Positions 6,577 through 14,054 of a stretch of DNA of 14,895 nucleotides are shown here, piece by piece. Source of the DNA: Bacillota bacterium (GTDB lineage Bacteria; Bacillota; Clostridia; Acetivibrionales; DSM-1351); NCBI GenBank assembly GCA_023398105.1, contig JAEWST010000051.1:1-14895 (forward strand). The letters are read 5' to 3'. The position numbers and the translations under genes were made by a program. The notes below the pieces were generated by a model. It was not told the DNA's origin, did no database searches, and was given only the letters and a program-made list of their open reading frames with translations. How positions within the stretch are numbered: position 1 is the stretch's first letter; each line of letters begins with the position of its first letter.

Positions 6577-7119
6577 ATGAAAAAGAAATTTAATGTCTAT
6601 CAAATAGTATTTATAGGGATTATGTCTGCAATAATCTGCATCTTAGGTCCTTTATCCTTTCCAATTGGCGTAGTCCCTATTTCCTTTACTAACCTTGCGA
6701 TATTTTTCGTGCTGTACATACTTGGTATGAAAAAAGGTACTATAAGCTACATTATTTATTTGTTAATCGGTCTGACTGGTATTCCTGTCTTCTCTGGTTT
6801 CTCAGGTGGACCTTCTAAGCTTTTGGGACCTACAGGAGGATACCTTATAGGATTCATGTTTATGGCACTGATAGCTGGATTTTTTATAGATAAATTTTTT
6901 GACAAATGGTTTTTATGCATTATTGGTATGGTGTTAGGCACTACTATTTGCTATATATTGGGTACTATTTGGTTATCATATCAAGCAAATATGTCAATTG
7001 GTGCAGCACTTATTGCAGGCGTAATTCCATTTATTCCAGGAGATTTGATTAAAATATTTATAGCTGCATACTTGGGCCCGCAAATTAGAAATAGATTAGT
7101 TAAAGCCAAATTACAATAG
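6577..7119 (+). CDS. bioY: Biotin transporter BioY (ECF S-component)
   Basis: A 180-residue integral membrane protein with about six hydrophobic helices, the normal size for BioY. It binds biotin in the membrane and works with the ECF module (EcfT and ATPases EcfA/EcfA'), which is not encoded here. Family features include GPTGGYLIGF (about 86-95) and PFIPGDLIKI near the C-terminus. I chose the ATG at 6577 because GGAG (6567-6570) lies 6 bases before it; an ATG at 6565, overlapping that site, would add four residues (MEII). The upstream inverted repeat suggests repression by biotin through BirA. The gene stands alone and faces the DUF554 gene. Confidence 0.94.
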   Translation: MKKKFNVYQIVFIGIMSAIICILGPLSFPIGVVPISFTNLAIFFVLYILGMKKGTISYIIYLLIGLTGIPVFSGFSGGPSKLLGPTGGYLIGFMFMALIAGFFIDKFFDKWFLCIIGMVLGTTICYILGTIWLSYQANMSIGAALIAGVIPFIPGDLIKIFIAAYLGPQIRNRLVKAKLQ

Positions 7120-7132
7120 TAGACATTGAAAT

Positions 7133-7177
7133 ATGCGAAGTTTAGATTTCGTGCCTTCATCGTTCTCTTCGCATTTT
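7133..7177 (+). terminator. Weak terminator-like hairpin after bioY
   Basis: ATGCGAAG (7133-7140) pairs with CTTCGCAT (7167-7174), followed by TTT, starting 13 bases after the bioY stop. The loop is 26 bases, so the hairpin is only moderately stable. Confidence 0.4.
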
Positions 7178-7188
7178 GAGCAAATCAA

Positions 7189-7232
7189 GCATGAATTAGT
7201 TGGTGGATATATGAACCATTACTAATTCATGC
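7189..7232. terminator. Hairpin between convergent bioY and DUF554 genes (bidirectional terminator candidate)
   Basis: A perfect 12-bp stem GCATGAATTAGT (7189-7200) with its complement (7221-7232) continues as TGGT/ACCA after a 2-base bulge. It sits midway between two genes that end toward each other. T runs on either side are short, so its strength is uncertain. Confidence 0.5.
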
Positions 7233-7257
7233 ATCTATTTGGGTAACAAACCATTGG

Positions 7258-7989
7258 TCAAAACCCTAATATGTTTTTAATTATGTAATAAAACACTGGA
7301 ATAAATACGGCAGGAAGCAGATTTCCTATTTTTATTTTCTTTATTTCCAGTAGATTTAACCCAATTGCAAATATTAATATACCACCTATTAAAGACATTT
7401 GCGAAATCACCATATCATTTAACCACGGTTTTACAAAGCTCGCTAAGAGAGTTATACTGCCCTGATATACTAAAACAGATATAGACGAAAATGCTACACC
7501 TATTCCTAAGGTAGCTCCAAAAATAACAGCTGTTACACCATCGAGTATAGATTTTGCAAATAAGGTAGAGGTGCTACCCATAAGTCCATCTTCTAATGCA
7601 CCAACTATAGCCATTGCTCCTACGCAATATATCAAACTGGCAGAAACAAAGCCTTCAGAAAAAGAACCGCCCTTTGTAGGTATTTTACTTTGAATCCACA
7701 GACCCATATTTTCAAGCCTTTTCTCAATTTTTAGGAATTCACCTATAAATCCACCAATAACCAAACTAAAAATCATTAGCATAGTAAATTGAGTATCCAA
7801 TTTATTACCATCAACAATAGCAATCATTTCTTTAATTGTTCCAGATATCCCGATAAATAATACAGAAAGTCCAATGCCCTGCATAACTATTTGCTTGTAT
7901 CTCTCAGGAATACCACTTTTCAGAAAATACCCTGCAATACCTCCTACAATTACAGCTCCAGTATTTACAATTGTTCCAACACCTATCAA
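7258..7989 (-). CDS. DUF554 family membrane protein (YdfK/YqgA-like)
   Basis: A 243-residue, strongly hydrophobic protein with about six membrane helices. It starts with the family-typical GTIVNTGAVIVGGIAGYFLK pattern, in which a glycine-rich first helix is followed by a short basic loop. The segment CVGAMAIVGALEDGLMGS (about 121-138) and the C-terminal GGILIFAIGLNLL are also typical. Function is unknown; a transport role is often assumed. The start codon is TTG at 7989, preceded by AAGGAGTGG, which is unusual for the window. It begins 16 bases after the cca stop, so both are probably transcribed together. Confidence 0.88.
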   Translation of the reverse strand: MIGVGTIVNTGAVIVGGIAGYFLKSGIPERYKQIVMQGIGLSVLFIGISGTIKEMIAIVDGNKLDTQFTMLMIFSLVIGGFIGEFLKIEKRLENMGLWIQSKIPTKGGSFSEGFVSASLIYCVGAMAIVGALEDGLMGSTSTLFAKSILDGVTAVIFGATLGIGVAFSSISVLVYQGSITLLASFVKPWLNDMVISQMSLIGGILIFAIGLNLLEIKKIKIGNLLPAVFIPVFYYIIKNILGF

Positions 7990-8005
7990 CTTGTCCCACT
8001 CCTTA

Positions 8006-9340
8006 TTAGATATTATTCTTTGCTAAGTCAATCAGTTTTTGCCTGTCATTTAGTTCAGGATTTTCTAAAACACATTCCAGCAAATAGTTCAGCATGTCAT
8101 TTAGTTCCCTGCCTGGCTTCATGCCAATGGAAATCAAGTCATATCCATTAACAGCCATGTCCTTTTTGCTCAAACAATGACTATCAGCCTTAATTTTGTT
8201 ATATATTTTTATAATATTTTCGAACTTTACCAATCGCTCCTCTAAATATGCACTATTCTGGCTCATTGCATCGGCTTTTTGAACTTCGATTAATTCCCAA
8301 AAAGAGTCTTCTCCTACCTTATTGATTACCTTTTTAATTGATTTCTCACTATCAAGTATATCTGAATCATGATAAAGAATAAGATTAGTTATCTTTTTTA
8401 TTGTATCTTTATCAAACCTAAGCCTGTTCAATATATTTCTTGCTAGTTCTACTCCAACCTGCTGATGCCCGTAAAAATGGTCTATACCTTTTGCATCAGT
8501 AGTTTTTTGTATGGGTTTACCTATATCATGTAAAAGCATTGTCCATCTAAGAACACTAGTGTTTTTCACATAAGCTATTGAATGTAAAATATGTTCTGAA
8601 ACATTATATATATGGTAAGGATTATTCTGTTTCGTACTATAGCATGTAATAAACTCAGGAATTATATGCTCTAGCAAGCCTGTCTGATATAAGAAATCAA
8701 AATGCCTAGGATTGGGAGATACCAAAATTTTATTTAGTTCATCTCGTATCCTCTCATTACTTATATTTTCTATCAATGGAGAGTTTCTTTTAATTGCAGC
8801 AAAAGTGGCTGTGTCAATACTAAAACCCAGTTGAGCACTAAAGCGTATGGCTCTTAGCATTCTTAATGCATCTTCCTTAAATCTCAGATTAGCATCTCCC
8901 ACAGCACTTATCTGACAATTATCCAGATCTTTTAGTCCTTCAAAATAATCAATCAGTCCCTCTTTAGGATGGTATGCAATAGCATTTATTGTGAAATCCC
9001 GTCTAGCCAAATCTTCTTTGAGGCTAGAAGTAAATAGAACACTATCAGGTCTTCTATTGTCAGAGTATTCACCGTCAATACGATACGTTGTAACCTCACT
9101 ACATTCATTGTCAATAGCAACGCTTATAGTTCCATGCTTGATCCCAGTATCGTAAGTTTTCTCAAATATCTTTTTAATATCTTCAGGAAATGCATTTGTT
9201 GTAATGTCCCAATCATCAGGCATTCTGCCAAGAATACTATCTCTAACACAGCCACCAACTATAAAAGCTTCAAAACCATATGAATTCAGCTTTTCAATAA
9301 TATAGCCTACATTATCAGGGAAAAATATCTTGTATTTCAT
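8006..9340 (-). CDS. cca: CCA-adding tRNA nucleotidyltransferase (class II) with HD domain
   Basis: A 444-residue enzyme that adds or repairs the 3' CCA of tRNAs from CTP and ATP in the cytoplasm. The head carries VGGCVRD (28-34) and the catalytic DDWD (42-45), followed by RRPDSV (96-101) and LARRDFTINA (111-120). EDALR (156-160) is the EDxxR motif that selects CTP and ATP, which supports CCA addition over poly(A) polymerase. ERIRDELNKIL (196-206) is also present. An HD domain follows with LHDIGKP (270-276), common in long clostridial and bacterial forms and linked to phosphatase activity in some. GCGAGG lies before the ATG. Both tRNA genes in this window already encode CCA, so here the enzyme would mainly repair ends. 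Confidence 0.94.
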   Translation of the reverse strand: MKYKIFFPDNVGYIIEKLNSYGFEAFIVGGCVRDSILGRMPDDWDITTNAFPEDIKKIFEKTYDTGIKHGTISVAIDNECSEVTTYRIDGEYSDNRRPDSVLFTSSLKEDLARRDFTINAIAYHPKEGLIDYFEGLKDLDNCQISAVGDANLRFKEDALRMLRAIRFSAQLGFSIDTATFAAIKRNSPLIENISNERIRDELNKILVSPNPRHFDFLYQTGLLEHIIPEFITCYSTKQNNPYHIYNVSEHILHSIAYVKNTSVLRWTMLLHDIGKPIQKTTDAKGIDHFYGHQQVGVELARNILNRLRFDKDTIKKITNLILYHDSDILDSEKSIKKVINKVGEDSFWELIEVQKADAMSQNSAYLEERLVKFENIIKIYNKIKADSHCLSKKDMAVNGYDLISIGMKPGRELNDMLNYLLECVLENPELNDRQKLIDLAKNNI

Positions 9341-9587
9341 TTTTACCTCGCTTTGTCAGTATATTTGTAGTTTGAATAATCTTTTTATATTAATTTGTAC
9401 ATAAATATGTTTTTACTATTTATTAAATCGAATTATTATTAAATGTTATCCTTAAATTTAAGTTCTTACCCCCAATAGGTATGAAATAACTATATTAATG
9501 TAACTTTAATTCCGTTGCTTCTAGTTTTTTGTCCTTTAAACTTTTTTATCATATGTAATTGTAACACAAATTTCAAATTAAAATACA

Positions 9588-9977
9588 CTAATTGTTATGT
9601 ACAAAAGCAACTATGCTAGAAATTAGTATTTCTGCAACAGAGCCTAATGTTGCATTATTATTATATGGGCAGGAGGAGCAAAGAATTGTATTATTGCTTC
9701 TTGCAAGACAGTCATTAGAAAGCGAGCAGGATGGTGGTGTCGCTGGTAAAATCAGCAACTTTATGTATGTAGGCTCTTGCCCTATTATAACCCCAGTAAA
9801 ACCGCTGCCAGCAAAGCCTCCGCAGTTTACAAATACAGTGACAGTATTCCCAATAAATTCTTCAAAGGCAAGATTCTTCATTTTCCCTTGCATATATACG
9901 TCCATATCTACCTTTTCATAATGCTTATTATCATGTTTTTTCTTATGATGAGATGACTTTCTTTTTATTGATTTCAT
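9588..9977 (-). CDS. Hypothetical small protein with LSm-like segment, possibly spore-associated
   Basis: A 129-residue protein of unknown function. Residues 1-20 are rich in Lys and His (KSSHHKKKHDNKHY). The centre (about 41-75) reads FIGNTVTVFVNCGGFAGSGF then TGVIIGQEPTYIKLL, a five-strand pattern like the Sm-like fold seen in several clostridial and Bacillus coat-type proteins. A Cys-containing stretch (PPSCSL, NDCLAR, CSSCPY) follows, and the hydrophobic C-terminus ends in IVAFVHNN. GAGG lies 8 bases before the ATG. It is divergent from a small Cys-rich gene on the plus strand. A coat role is an inference from composition, not shown. Confidence 0.7.
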   Translation of the reverse strand: MKSIKRKSSHHKKKHDNKHYEKVDMDVYMQGKMKNLAFEEFIGNTVTVFVNCGGFAGSGFTGVIIGQEPTYIKLLILPATPPSCSLSNDCLARSNNTILCSSCPYNNNATLGSVAEILISSIVAFVHNN

Positions 9978-10205
9978 TATTGATACCTCAATGTATACTC
10001 CTAATTTATTATATTACACTATTAGAATATTGCTAATGAAGTATCAATTTAATTTTATTAATTTTGTAACACTTAATTTCAATATGAATACTATATTATT
10101 AGCCAAGTAATTACTTATTTCTTACAAGTAGCATAAGTACATTATTGTGTACTATACTTGGGAGCTTAATTAAATTATTTTATTTTGGGAGGGAGTGTCA
10201 AAATA

Positions 10206-10337
10206 ATGTCAAAAAAAGGTGGATGTCTTAGTGATTGCTTCTGCAACTTATGTGATGGTGATACAATATGGGTAATAATTATTCTTATTATCCTATTCTG
10301 CTGCTTCTGCTGTGGAAAACAAGACGATTGCTGCTAA
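10206..10337 (+). CDS. Small Cys-rich single-span membrane peptide
   Basis: A 43-residue open frame too short for most gene callers. GGGAGGGAG (10187-10195) lies about 10 bases before the ATG, and a strong terminator follows the stop, so it looks like a real single-gene transcript. The sequence has a hydrophilic N-terminus with cysteines at 7, 11, 13 and 16, a membrane segment IWVIIILIIL (21-30), then CCFCCG (32-37) and a terminal DCC: ten cysteines in all. The layout is reminiscent of tiny sporulation membrane proteins of the YjcZ kind, but the cysteine content is different and I do not recognise a family. Metal binding or membrane anchoring by Cys modification are guesses. Confidence 0.68.
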   Translation: MSKKGGCLSDCFCNLCDGDTIWVIIILIILFCCFCCGKQDDCC

Positions 10338-10394
10338 AAATCATCTATTCCAAGCCTGCAAGTTGGTAAGCCCAACATTGCTATGTCTAATAAA

Positions 10395-10434
10395 AATAAA
10401 CTCATAGGTCTAGAATGCCTATGAGTTTATTTCT
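10395..10434 (+). terminator. Terminator of the small Cys-rich gene
   Basis: A perfect 14-bp stem AATAAACTCATAGG (10395-10408) with CCTATGAGTTTATT (10418-10431), a 9-base loop and a T-rich tail. It begins 57 bases after the stop codon. Confidence 0.8.
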
Positions 10435-10440
10435 ATTAAT

Positions 10441-10708
10441 TATATACTCAAACTTCACAGTTGAAAATACTACTAAAAGTAAAGCCTAGTAATATCAGGT
10501 GTGATAGCAATTATCAAATTAAAATTTAAATTAATTTCATAATATAAGTTAGTTTACTGAACAACAAGCCATTAGTAAACTTAAGCATAGCTCAACTTTT
10601 CATTCGAAAGTTGAGTTAGAAAAGCTTGCTGAATAAATACAATGTTATTATTTGTGAATAACGAAGGTTGTTTTTTCAACTATTCAGCAAGCTCAAAGTT
10701 TTTTTGTT
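10441..10708. other. Hairpin-dense spacer without a recognised gene
   Basis: Three inverted repeats follow each other: AGTTTACT (10551-10558) with AGTAAACT (10574-10581); CTCAACTTT (10591-10599) with AAAGTTGAG (10607-10615); and a perfect 13-bp pair AGCTTGCTGAATA (10624-10636) with its complement at 10681-10693. The last pair encloses an inner hairpin GTTATT/AATAAC, giving a branched form. No open frame with a ribosome binding site was seen. This may be an untranslated 3' region, a small RNA or remnant of a non-autonomous element. Confidence 0.5.
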
Positions 10709-10734
10709 AAAAAACCGACACGATGTCGATTTTA
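10709..10734 (-). terminator. Rho-independent terminator of the TerC gene, overlapping its stop codon
   Basis: On the minus strand TCGACA-TCG-TGTCGG, extended by an AAAA/TTTT pairing, runs into six or more T residues. The hairpin begins at the TAA stop of the TerC gene, so the 3' untranslated end is almost nil. Confidence 0.75.
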
Positions 10735-11580
10735 GTTAACTTTATCCTCTTTCTTCTCTTCATTTCTAGTTACTACAAGTGAAATAATAATACTGCCCAC
10801 TAATAGAGTAAAGATTGTTACAAGAGATATTACAATAGGGATTTCTATGTGGAAGAATAATATTCCCAGCTTTACTCCAGTAAACATCAATATTAAAGCT
10901 ACACCAACCTTAACAAATCTGAATTTTTCATGTAATGCGTTAAGCACAAAATACAAGCTTCTTAGCCCAAGGATGGCAAAAATATTTGAGGTATACACAA
11001 TAAATGGGTCTGTAGATATTGAAAATACAGCTGGTATAGAATCAATAGCAAATAGAACATCTGAAGACTCAATAATTATCAATACAGCAAATAATGGTGT
11101 CGCTAATAATTTTCCACCGTGTCTAATAAAAAACTTTTCTTCATGCATTGTATCTGTAACAGGAATAATTTTCTTAATAATTTTTAATACTTTACTATCA
11201 GTGTAGTCTTTATTATCATCATGCCCAAACATCATCTTAAAGCCGCTTAAAATCAATATTAGTCCAAAAATGTACAATATCCAATGGATACTATTAACTA
11301 CTTTTATTCCTAATAGAATAAATATTGCTCTTAATATAATAGCTCCATAAATACCATAGTTTAAGGTTCTTCGCTGATATTCCTTCTTAATACCAAAGCT
11401 GGTGAATATCATTAAAAATACAAATAAATTGTCCACGCTAAGACTCAACTCAATAATATAACCGCCGAGAAATTCTAACGCTTTTGCTGACCCCTCAAAA
11501 TACCATACTCCTAGATTAAACAATACTGCTAAACTCATCCACATTAAAACAAACTTTACTGCTTTTTTTGCAGACATCAT
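10732..11580 (-). CDS. TerC family membrane protein, probable Mn2+ exporter (YkoY-type)
   Basis: A 282-residue protein with about seven to eight membrane helices. Acidic motifs of the family are present: IIELSLSVDNLFVF (42-55, with Glu44 and Asp50) and ESSDVLFAIDSIPAVFSI (171-188, with Glu171, Asp174 and Asp180). These acidic residues in helices are thought to move metal ions. TerC proteins of this type export manganese, or supply it to secreted enzymes in Bacillus. The gene follows a yybP-ykoY Mn2+ riboswitch, which strongly supports a manganese role over tellurite resistance. AAAGGAGG lies 6 bases before the ATG at 11580; a second ATG follows directly. It is monocistronic, closed by a terminator at the stop codon. 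Confidence 0.92.
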   Translation of the reverse strand: MMSAKKAVKFVLMWMSLAVLFNLGVWYFEGSAKALEFLGGYIIELSLSVDNLFVFLMIFTSFGIKKEYQRRTLNYGIYGAIILRAIFILLGIKVVNSIHWILYIFGLILILSGFKMMFGHDDNKDYTDSKVLKIIKKIIPVTDTMHEEKFFIRHGGKLLATPLFAVLIIIESSDVLFAIDSIPAVFSISTDPFIVYTSNIFAILGLRSLYFVLNALHEKFRFVKVGVALILMFTGVKLGILFFHIEIPIVISLVTIFTLLVGSIIISLVVTRNEEKKEDKVN

Positions 11581-11647
11581 ATAATGCCTCCTTTGAATTT
11601 AAATATGTAACATCGTAACTTACAAGCTAAAATTTTTGTCCTATGTC

Positions 11648-11691
11648 AAAAAAAAGACCATGAATGTGTATGACTACATCATTCAAGGTCT
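11648..11691 (-). terminator. Terminator hairpin of the Mn2+ riboswitch expression platform
   Basis: On the minus strand AGACC-T-TGAATG pairs with CATTCA-T-GGTCT (11 bp with one T-T mismatch), followed by eight T residues at 11648-11655. It lies about 67 bases before the TerC start. Its 5' arm contains ACCTTG, which overlaps the 3' end of the aptamer, so aptamer closure and terminator formation should compete. Confidence 0.82.
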
Positions 11692-11776
11692 TGCTTTCCA
11701 CTATGGAGAATAAAGCCAGGCATTTTTTTTACCGATTGTTGACTTTATCGCTTTCAAGCTACTCCCCTTTACTTGT
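11684..11776 (-). promoter_or_regulatory. yybP-ykoY manganese riboswitch aptamer
   Basis: The minus strand carries the conserved family segments AAAGGGGAGTAGC (11758-11770) and GCCTGGCTTT in the second half, separated by variable hairpin sequence, upstream of a TerC gene. The yybP-ykoY class binds Mn2+ and typically turns on exporters. The 5' AAGG can pair with CCTT at the 3' end, and that same CCTT belongs to the 5' arm of the terminator. Binding of Mn2+ would thus favour read-through, an ON switch; this mechanism is inferred from the overlap. Confidence 0.88.
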
Positions 11777-11781
11777 TATTA

Positions 11782-11810
11782 AGTCTAACAAAATAATTCA
11801 CATTAGTCAA
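11782..11810 (-). promoter_or_regulatory. Promoter of the riboswitch-TerC transcript
   Basis: On the minus strand -35 TTGACT (11805-11810), a 17-base spacer and -10 TAGACT (11782-11787) lie just before the aptamer, so transcription would start near its 5' end. The -10 is only moderately close to consensus. Confidence 0.6.
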
Positions 11811-12106
11811 TGATAAAAGCTTGAAATAACTCAAAAATAAAGTTTTTACGAACACTGTAATTTTTGTTGGTGTTTTTAGAAGGGCGATTTCAAAAATGAA
11901 TAGAACCTCTGCAAGCAGCTATTTGTGGATTAGAGAAATCAAGCAATGACCATTCACTTTTTTCATTACTATTTGTGTCACCAGCCATTCAGGAAAAATT
12001 GAGGTTAGCTTTTTATACCCCAATGGTACTTCACTTTGTCAATAATCCCTTTAGTATCAACAATAATATTATTATTGTATGAAATAATGAACTTTGAAAA
12101 ATAGTT
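11811..12106. other. Spacer between TerC riboswitch promoter and YgjP-like gene, no recognised gene
   Basis: The only notable frame is 32 codons on the minus strand (11890-11988, starting MAGDTNSNEK), without a convincing ribosome binding site. A short all-AT palindrome lies at 12060-12078. There is no clear terminator for the YgjP-like gene, which ends at 12107. Confidence 0.5.
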
Positions 12107-12856
12107 TCACTCTAGGCTTAGCATATCTCCGTTATGTTTTAACCACACTTTATAATCTTTATACTGGGGAGAGTAAGCTTCAACAACCTTCCAAAACTCC
12201 TCAGAATGATTCATCGCAATCATATGGCATAATTCATGAACAATGACATAATCCAGTATTTCTAATGCTGCCATTATGAGTTTCCAATTTAAATTAATAT
12301 TACCCTTATTACTACAACTGCCCCATCTAGTTTTCTGTTCTCTAATAGTCACTTTTTGGGGAAACACACCTATCTTTGATGAATAATAATTAATTCTTTC
12401 TGACACTATATGCTTAAATTGTTCTATATACCATAGTCTTAATGTTTGCTTAATACTATCAGCATTAAAAATATTGGGTGCCACAATTACTATATTTTTT
12501 CCTTCAAGCTTAACATGTGCTTTTTTACAATTATTGCTTCTACAAATTTTAAGCTCAAATTCTTTTCCCAAGTATAAAAATGTTTCACCATTAATAAATT
12601 TTTTAGGGCTACTAGTGTTAGCTAAGGAATTTTCTAACTCAGTAATTTTCTTATGAATCCAAGATGCTTTTTTAAGTATAAGTTCATTAATGTAGCTCTC
12701 AGATACCCTATATGGACTGGTCACCTTAACTAATCCATTCTTATCTATAGTAATTCCTATTGTTTTTCTTTTACTTCTAATCAATATATACTCTAGATGT
12801 TTATCTCCAACTTGAATGCTGAAAATTTTCTGATTTTTCTTGATATTTCTTTCCAC
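12107..12856 (-). CDS. YgjP-like zinc metalloprotease (DUF45)
   Basis: A 249-residue soluble protein of the YgjP/WLM-type metallopeptidase group. The zinc site is HELCH (207-211) with a third likely ligand His217 in MNHSEEFW. The preceding RWGSCSNKGNINLNWKLI (177-194) is the family signature. The N-terminal 100 residues (YILIRSKRKTIGITIDKNG, then a helical WIHKKITEL) are typical of full-length members, so the gene is intact. Substrates are unknown; fold relation to SprT and minigluzincins is general knowledge. The start is GTG at 12856, with a G-run about 9 bases upstream as a weak binding site. Function in the cytoplasm is expected, as no signal peptide is seen. Confidence 0.88.
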   Translation of the reverse strand: MERNIKKNQKIFSIQVGDKHLEYILIRSKRKTIGITIDKNGLVKVTSPYRVSESYINELILKKASWIHKKITELENSLANTSSPKKFINGETFLYLGKEFELKICRSNNCKKAHVKLEGKNIVIVAPNIFNADSIKQTLRLWYIEQFKHIVSERINYYSSKIGVFPQKVTIREQKTRWGSCSNKGNINLNWKLIMAALEILDYVIVHELCHMIAMNHSEEFWKVVEAYSPQYKDYKVWLKHNGDMLSLE

Positions 12857-12944
12857 TTAAGATAACCCCCACACTAGCTATACCGATAATATAAACAAAC
12901 TAGTACTAAACTTTAAAATTTTAACTCTATTTTAATTGTAGCTC

Positions 12945-13280
12945 CTATTCCCATTGTTCCCAAATCTCTGGTTTATAGCCAACAGTAGCCTTTTTCCCAT
13001 TTCTTACAATTGGTGAATTAAACAGTTTAGGATTTTTTGAAAGAACTTCCTCTGCTACTTTTCCGATTCCTAAATTCTTCATGTTTAGTCTCTCATAGTC
13101 CTTACTGTTTACATTTATCAATTCTCTTATTCCCACAGAAGCTTTTACACTATCGTATTCACCTTTGCTAAGACCATATTTATACAAATCAATATATTGA
13201 TAGCTAATTTTTCTCTCTTTAAAATATCTTTCAGCCTTTTGTGTATCAAAGCCTTTTGCTCCATAAATTTGAATATTCAT
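12945..13280 (-). CDS. ArsC/Spx-like thioredoxin-fold protein lacking the active-site cysteine
   Basis: A 111-residue protein with the ArsC/Spx fold pattern: first strand and helix IQIYGAKGFDTQKAERYFKE (3-22), the mid-protein block RELIN, and a C-terminal SPIVRNGKKATVGYKPEIWE (89-108) with the family cis-Pro region. Relatives read GTKKCxDTRKAE; here the stretch is GAKGFDTQKA, one residue shorter and without Cys, and the entire protein has no cysteine. It thus cannot work as a classical arsenate reductase. No TGA codon is in the active-site region, so a selenocysteine is excluded. A regulatory or binding role is possible. No strong binding site is seen upstream of the ATG. Confidence 0.82.
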   Translation of the reverse strand: MNIQIYGAKGFDTQKAERYFKERKISYQYIDLYKYGLSKGEYDSVKASVGIRELINVNSKDYERLNMKNLGIGKVAEEVLSKNPKLFNSPIVRNGKKATVGYKPEIWEQWE

Positions 13281-13346
13281 ACCTTTGACCTTTCAAGTAC
13301 TTTTTTATAATCATAAACTCAGCTTTCCCAGTTTAATATGTTATTT

Positions 13347-13402
13347 TTATAACTCCTTGATTCAAAATGAAATTTATCGATTTTATATACCGTTAAAAAC
13401 CA
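13347..13402. repeat. Diverged internal copy of the terminal repeat
   Basis: The first 35 bases (TTATAACTCCTTGATTCAAA onward) match 32 of 35 bases of the right terminal repeat from 14771. Similarity continues with small gaps through CCGTTAAAAACCA, against CCGTCAAAAACCA in the terminal copy, and then fades before the hairpin part. It lies between the DNA glycosylase stop and the ArsC-like gene, in the same orientation as the right end copy. This shows the repeat is an old dispersed element. Confidence 0.75.
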
Positions 13403-13413
13403 ATTCAAAATAT

Positions 13414-13917
13414 TCAATTACCGCTTGCATTTAAAAGTAGTAATATTTCCTTCCACTTATCAAGCTTTTCTTCTATTTTCTTTGTATTTGCTGGACTTGT
13501 AGAAGGTAGAGTTATATAAGAAATATTAGTACTTTTAAGATTTTTACTAATAAAGCCATAAAAAAGTTTTTTGGCTGTTTCTCCATTAAAAAAAACGGCT
13601 TTAATATTAGGATAATCCCTTAATAGTTTATCAATATCGTTTGGTACTGAATTTTTAATATTGCTGTCACTGCTACCTTCTCTATGACATGATTTCAGTA
13701 CATCCCATAACGCTATGTTATGTTTGATTAAAAATGCTTTTTTTGCTGAATAGTCATTGCTTAATTCTTGATCAAATAAAGAATATATTATTTTCCAAAA
13801 TGCATTTCTTTCATACCCATAATATTCTTGCTTTTGGAGTGATTTTACTCCTGGCATAGTACCTAAAATAAGTACTTTGCAATTGCTGTCAATAATGGGG
13901 TCAAATGAGTTAATCAT
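13414..13917 (-). CDS. DNA glycosylase, uracil-DNA glycosylase superfamily family 6 (hypoxanthine/deoxyinosine type)
   Basis: A 167-residue protein, the usual length of single-domain family members. It begins with the active-site strand LILGTMPGVKSL (16-27) followed by YYGYERNAFWKI (32-43). ALWDVLKSCHREGSSDSNI (69-87), VFFNGETAKKLF (108-119) and the C-terminal LPSTSPANT (137-145) are also present. These are the motifs of bacterial proteins described as DNA-deoxyinosine or hypoxanthine-DNA glycosylase. The enzyme would remove deaminated purines in base excision repair. AAAGGTGAC lies before the ATG. There is no operon partner in repair nearby; it sits alone with short gaps on both sides. Confidence 0.9.
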   Translation of the reverse strand: MINSFDPIIDSNCKVLILGTMPGVKSLQKQEYYGYERNAFWKIIYSLFDQELSNDYSAKKAFLIKHNIALWDVLKSCHREGSSDSNIKNSVPNDIDKLLRDYPNIKAVFFNGETAKKLFYGFISKNLKSTNISYITLPSTSPANTKKIEEKLDKWKEILLLLNASGN

Positions 13918-14054
13918 CTTAATGTCACCTTTGTAGTCAATATATAAATCTCTCTATCACCGATAGACTGAAACAACAAATACTCCATTTGCAATAGTTT
14001 GCTTAATATCAGTACTTATAAGTAATTTTTAATGTGCTATGTTTGATTTTTAAA

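Noticed and set aside
11890..11988. 32-residue frame on the minus strand (MAGDTNSNEK...), looking like a possible second small peptide
   Set aside because: No convincing ribosome binding site or terminator, and a frame this short is expected by chance; not reported as a gene.
12945..13280. Selenocysteine (TGA) in the ArsC-like protein
   Set aside because: The active-site codons were read and contain no in-frame TGA; the residue is simply missing.
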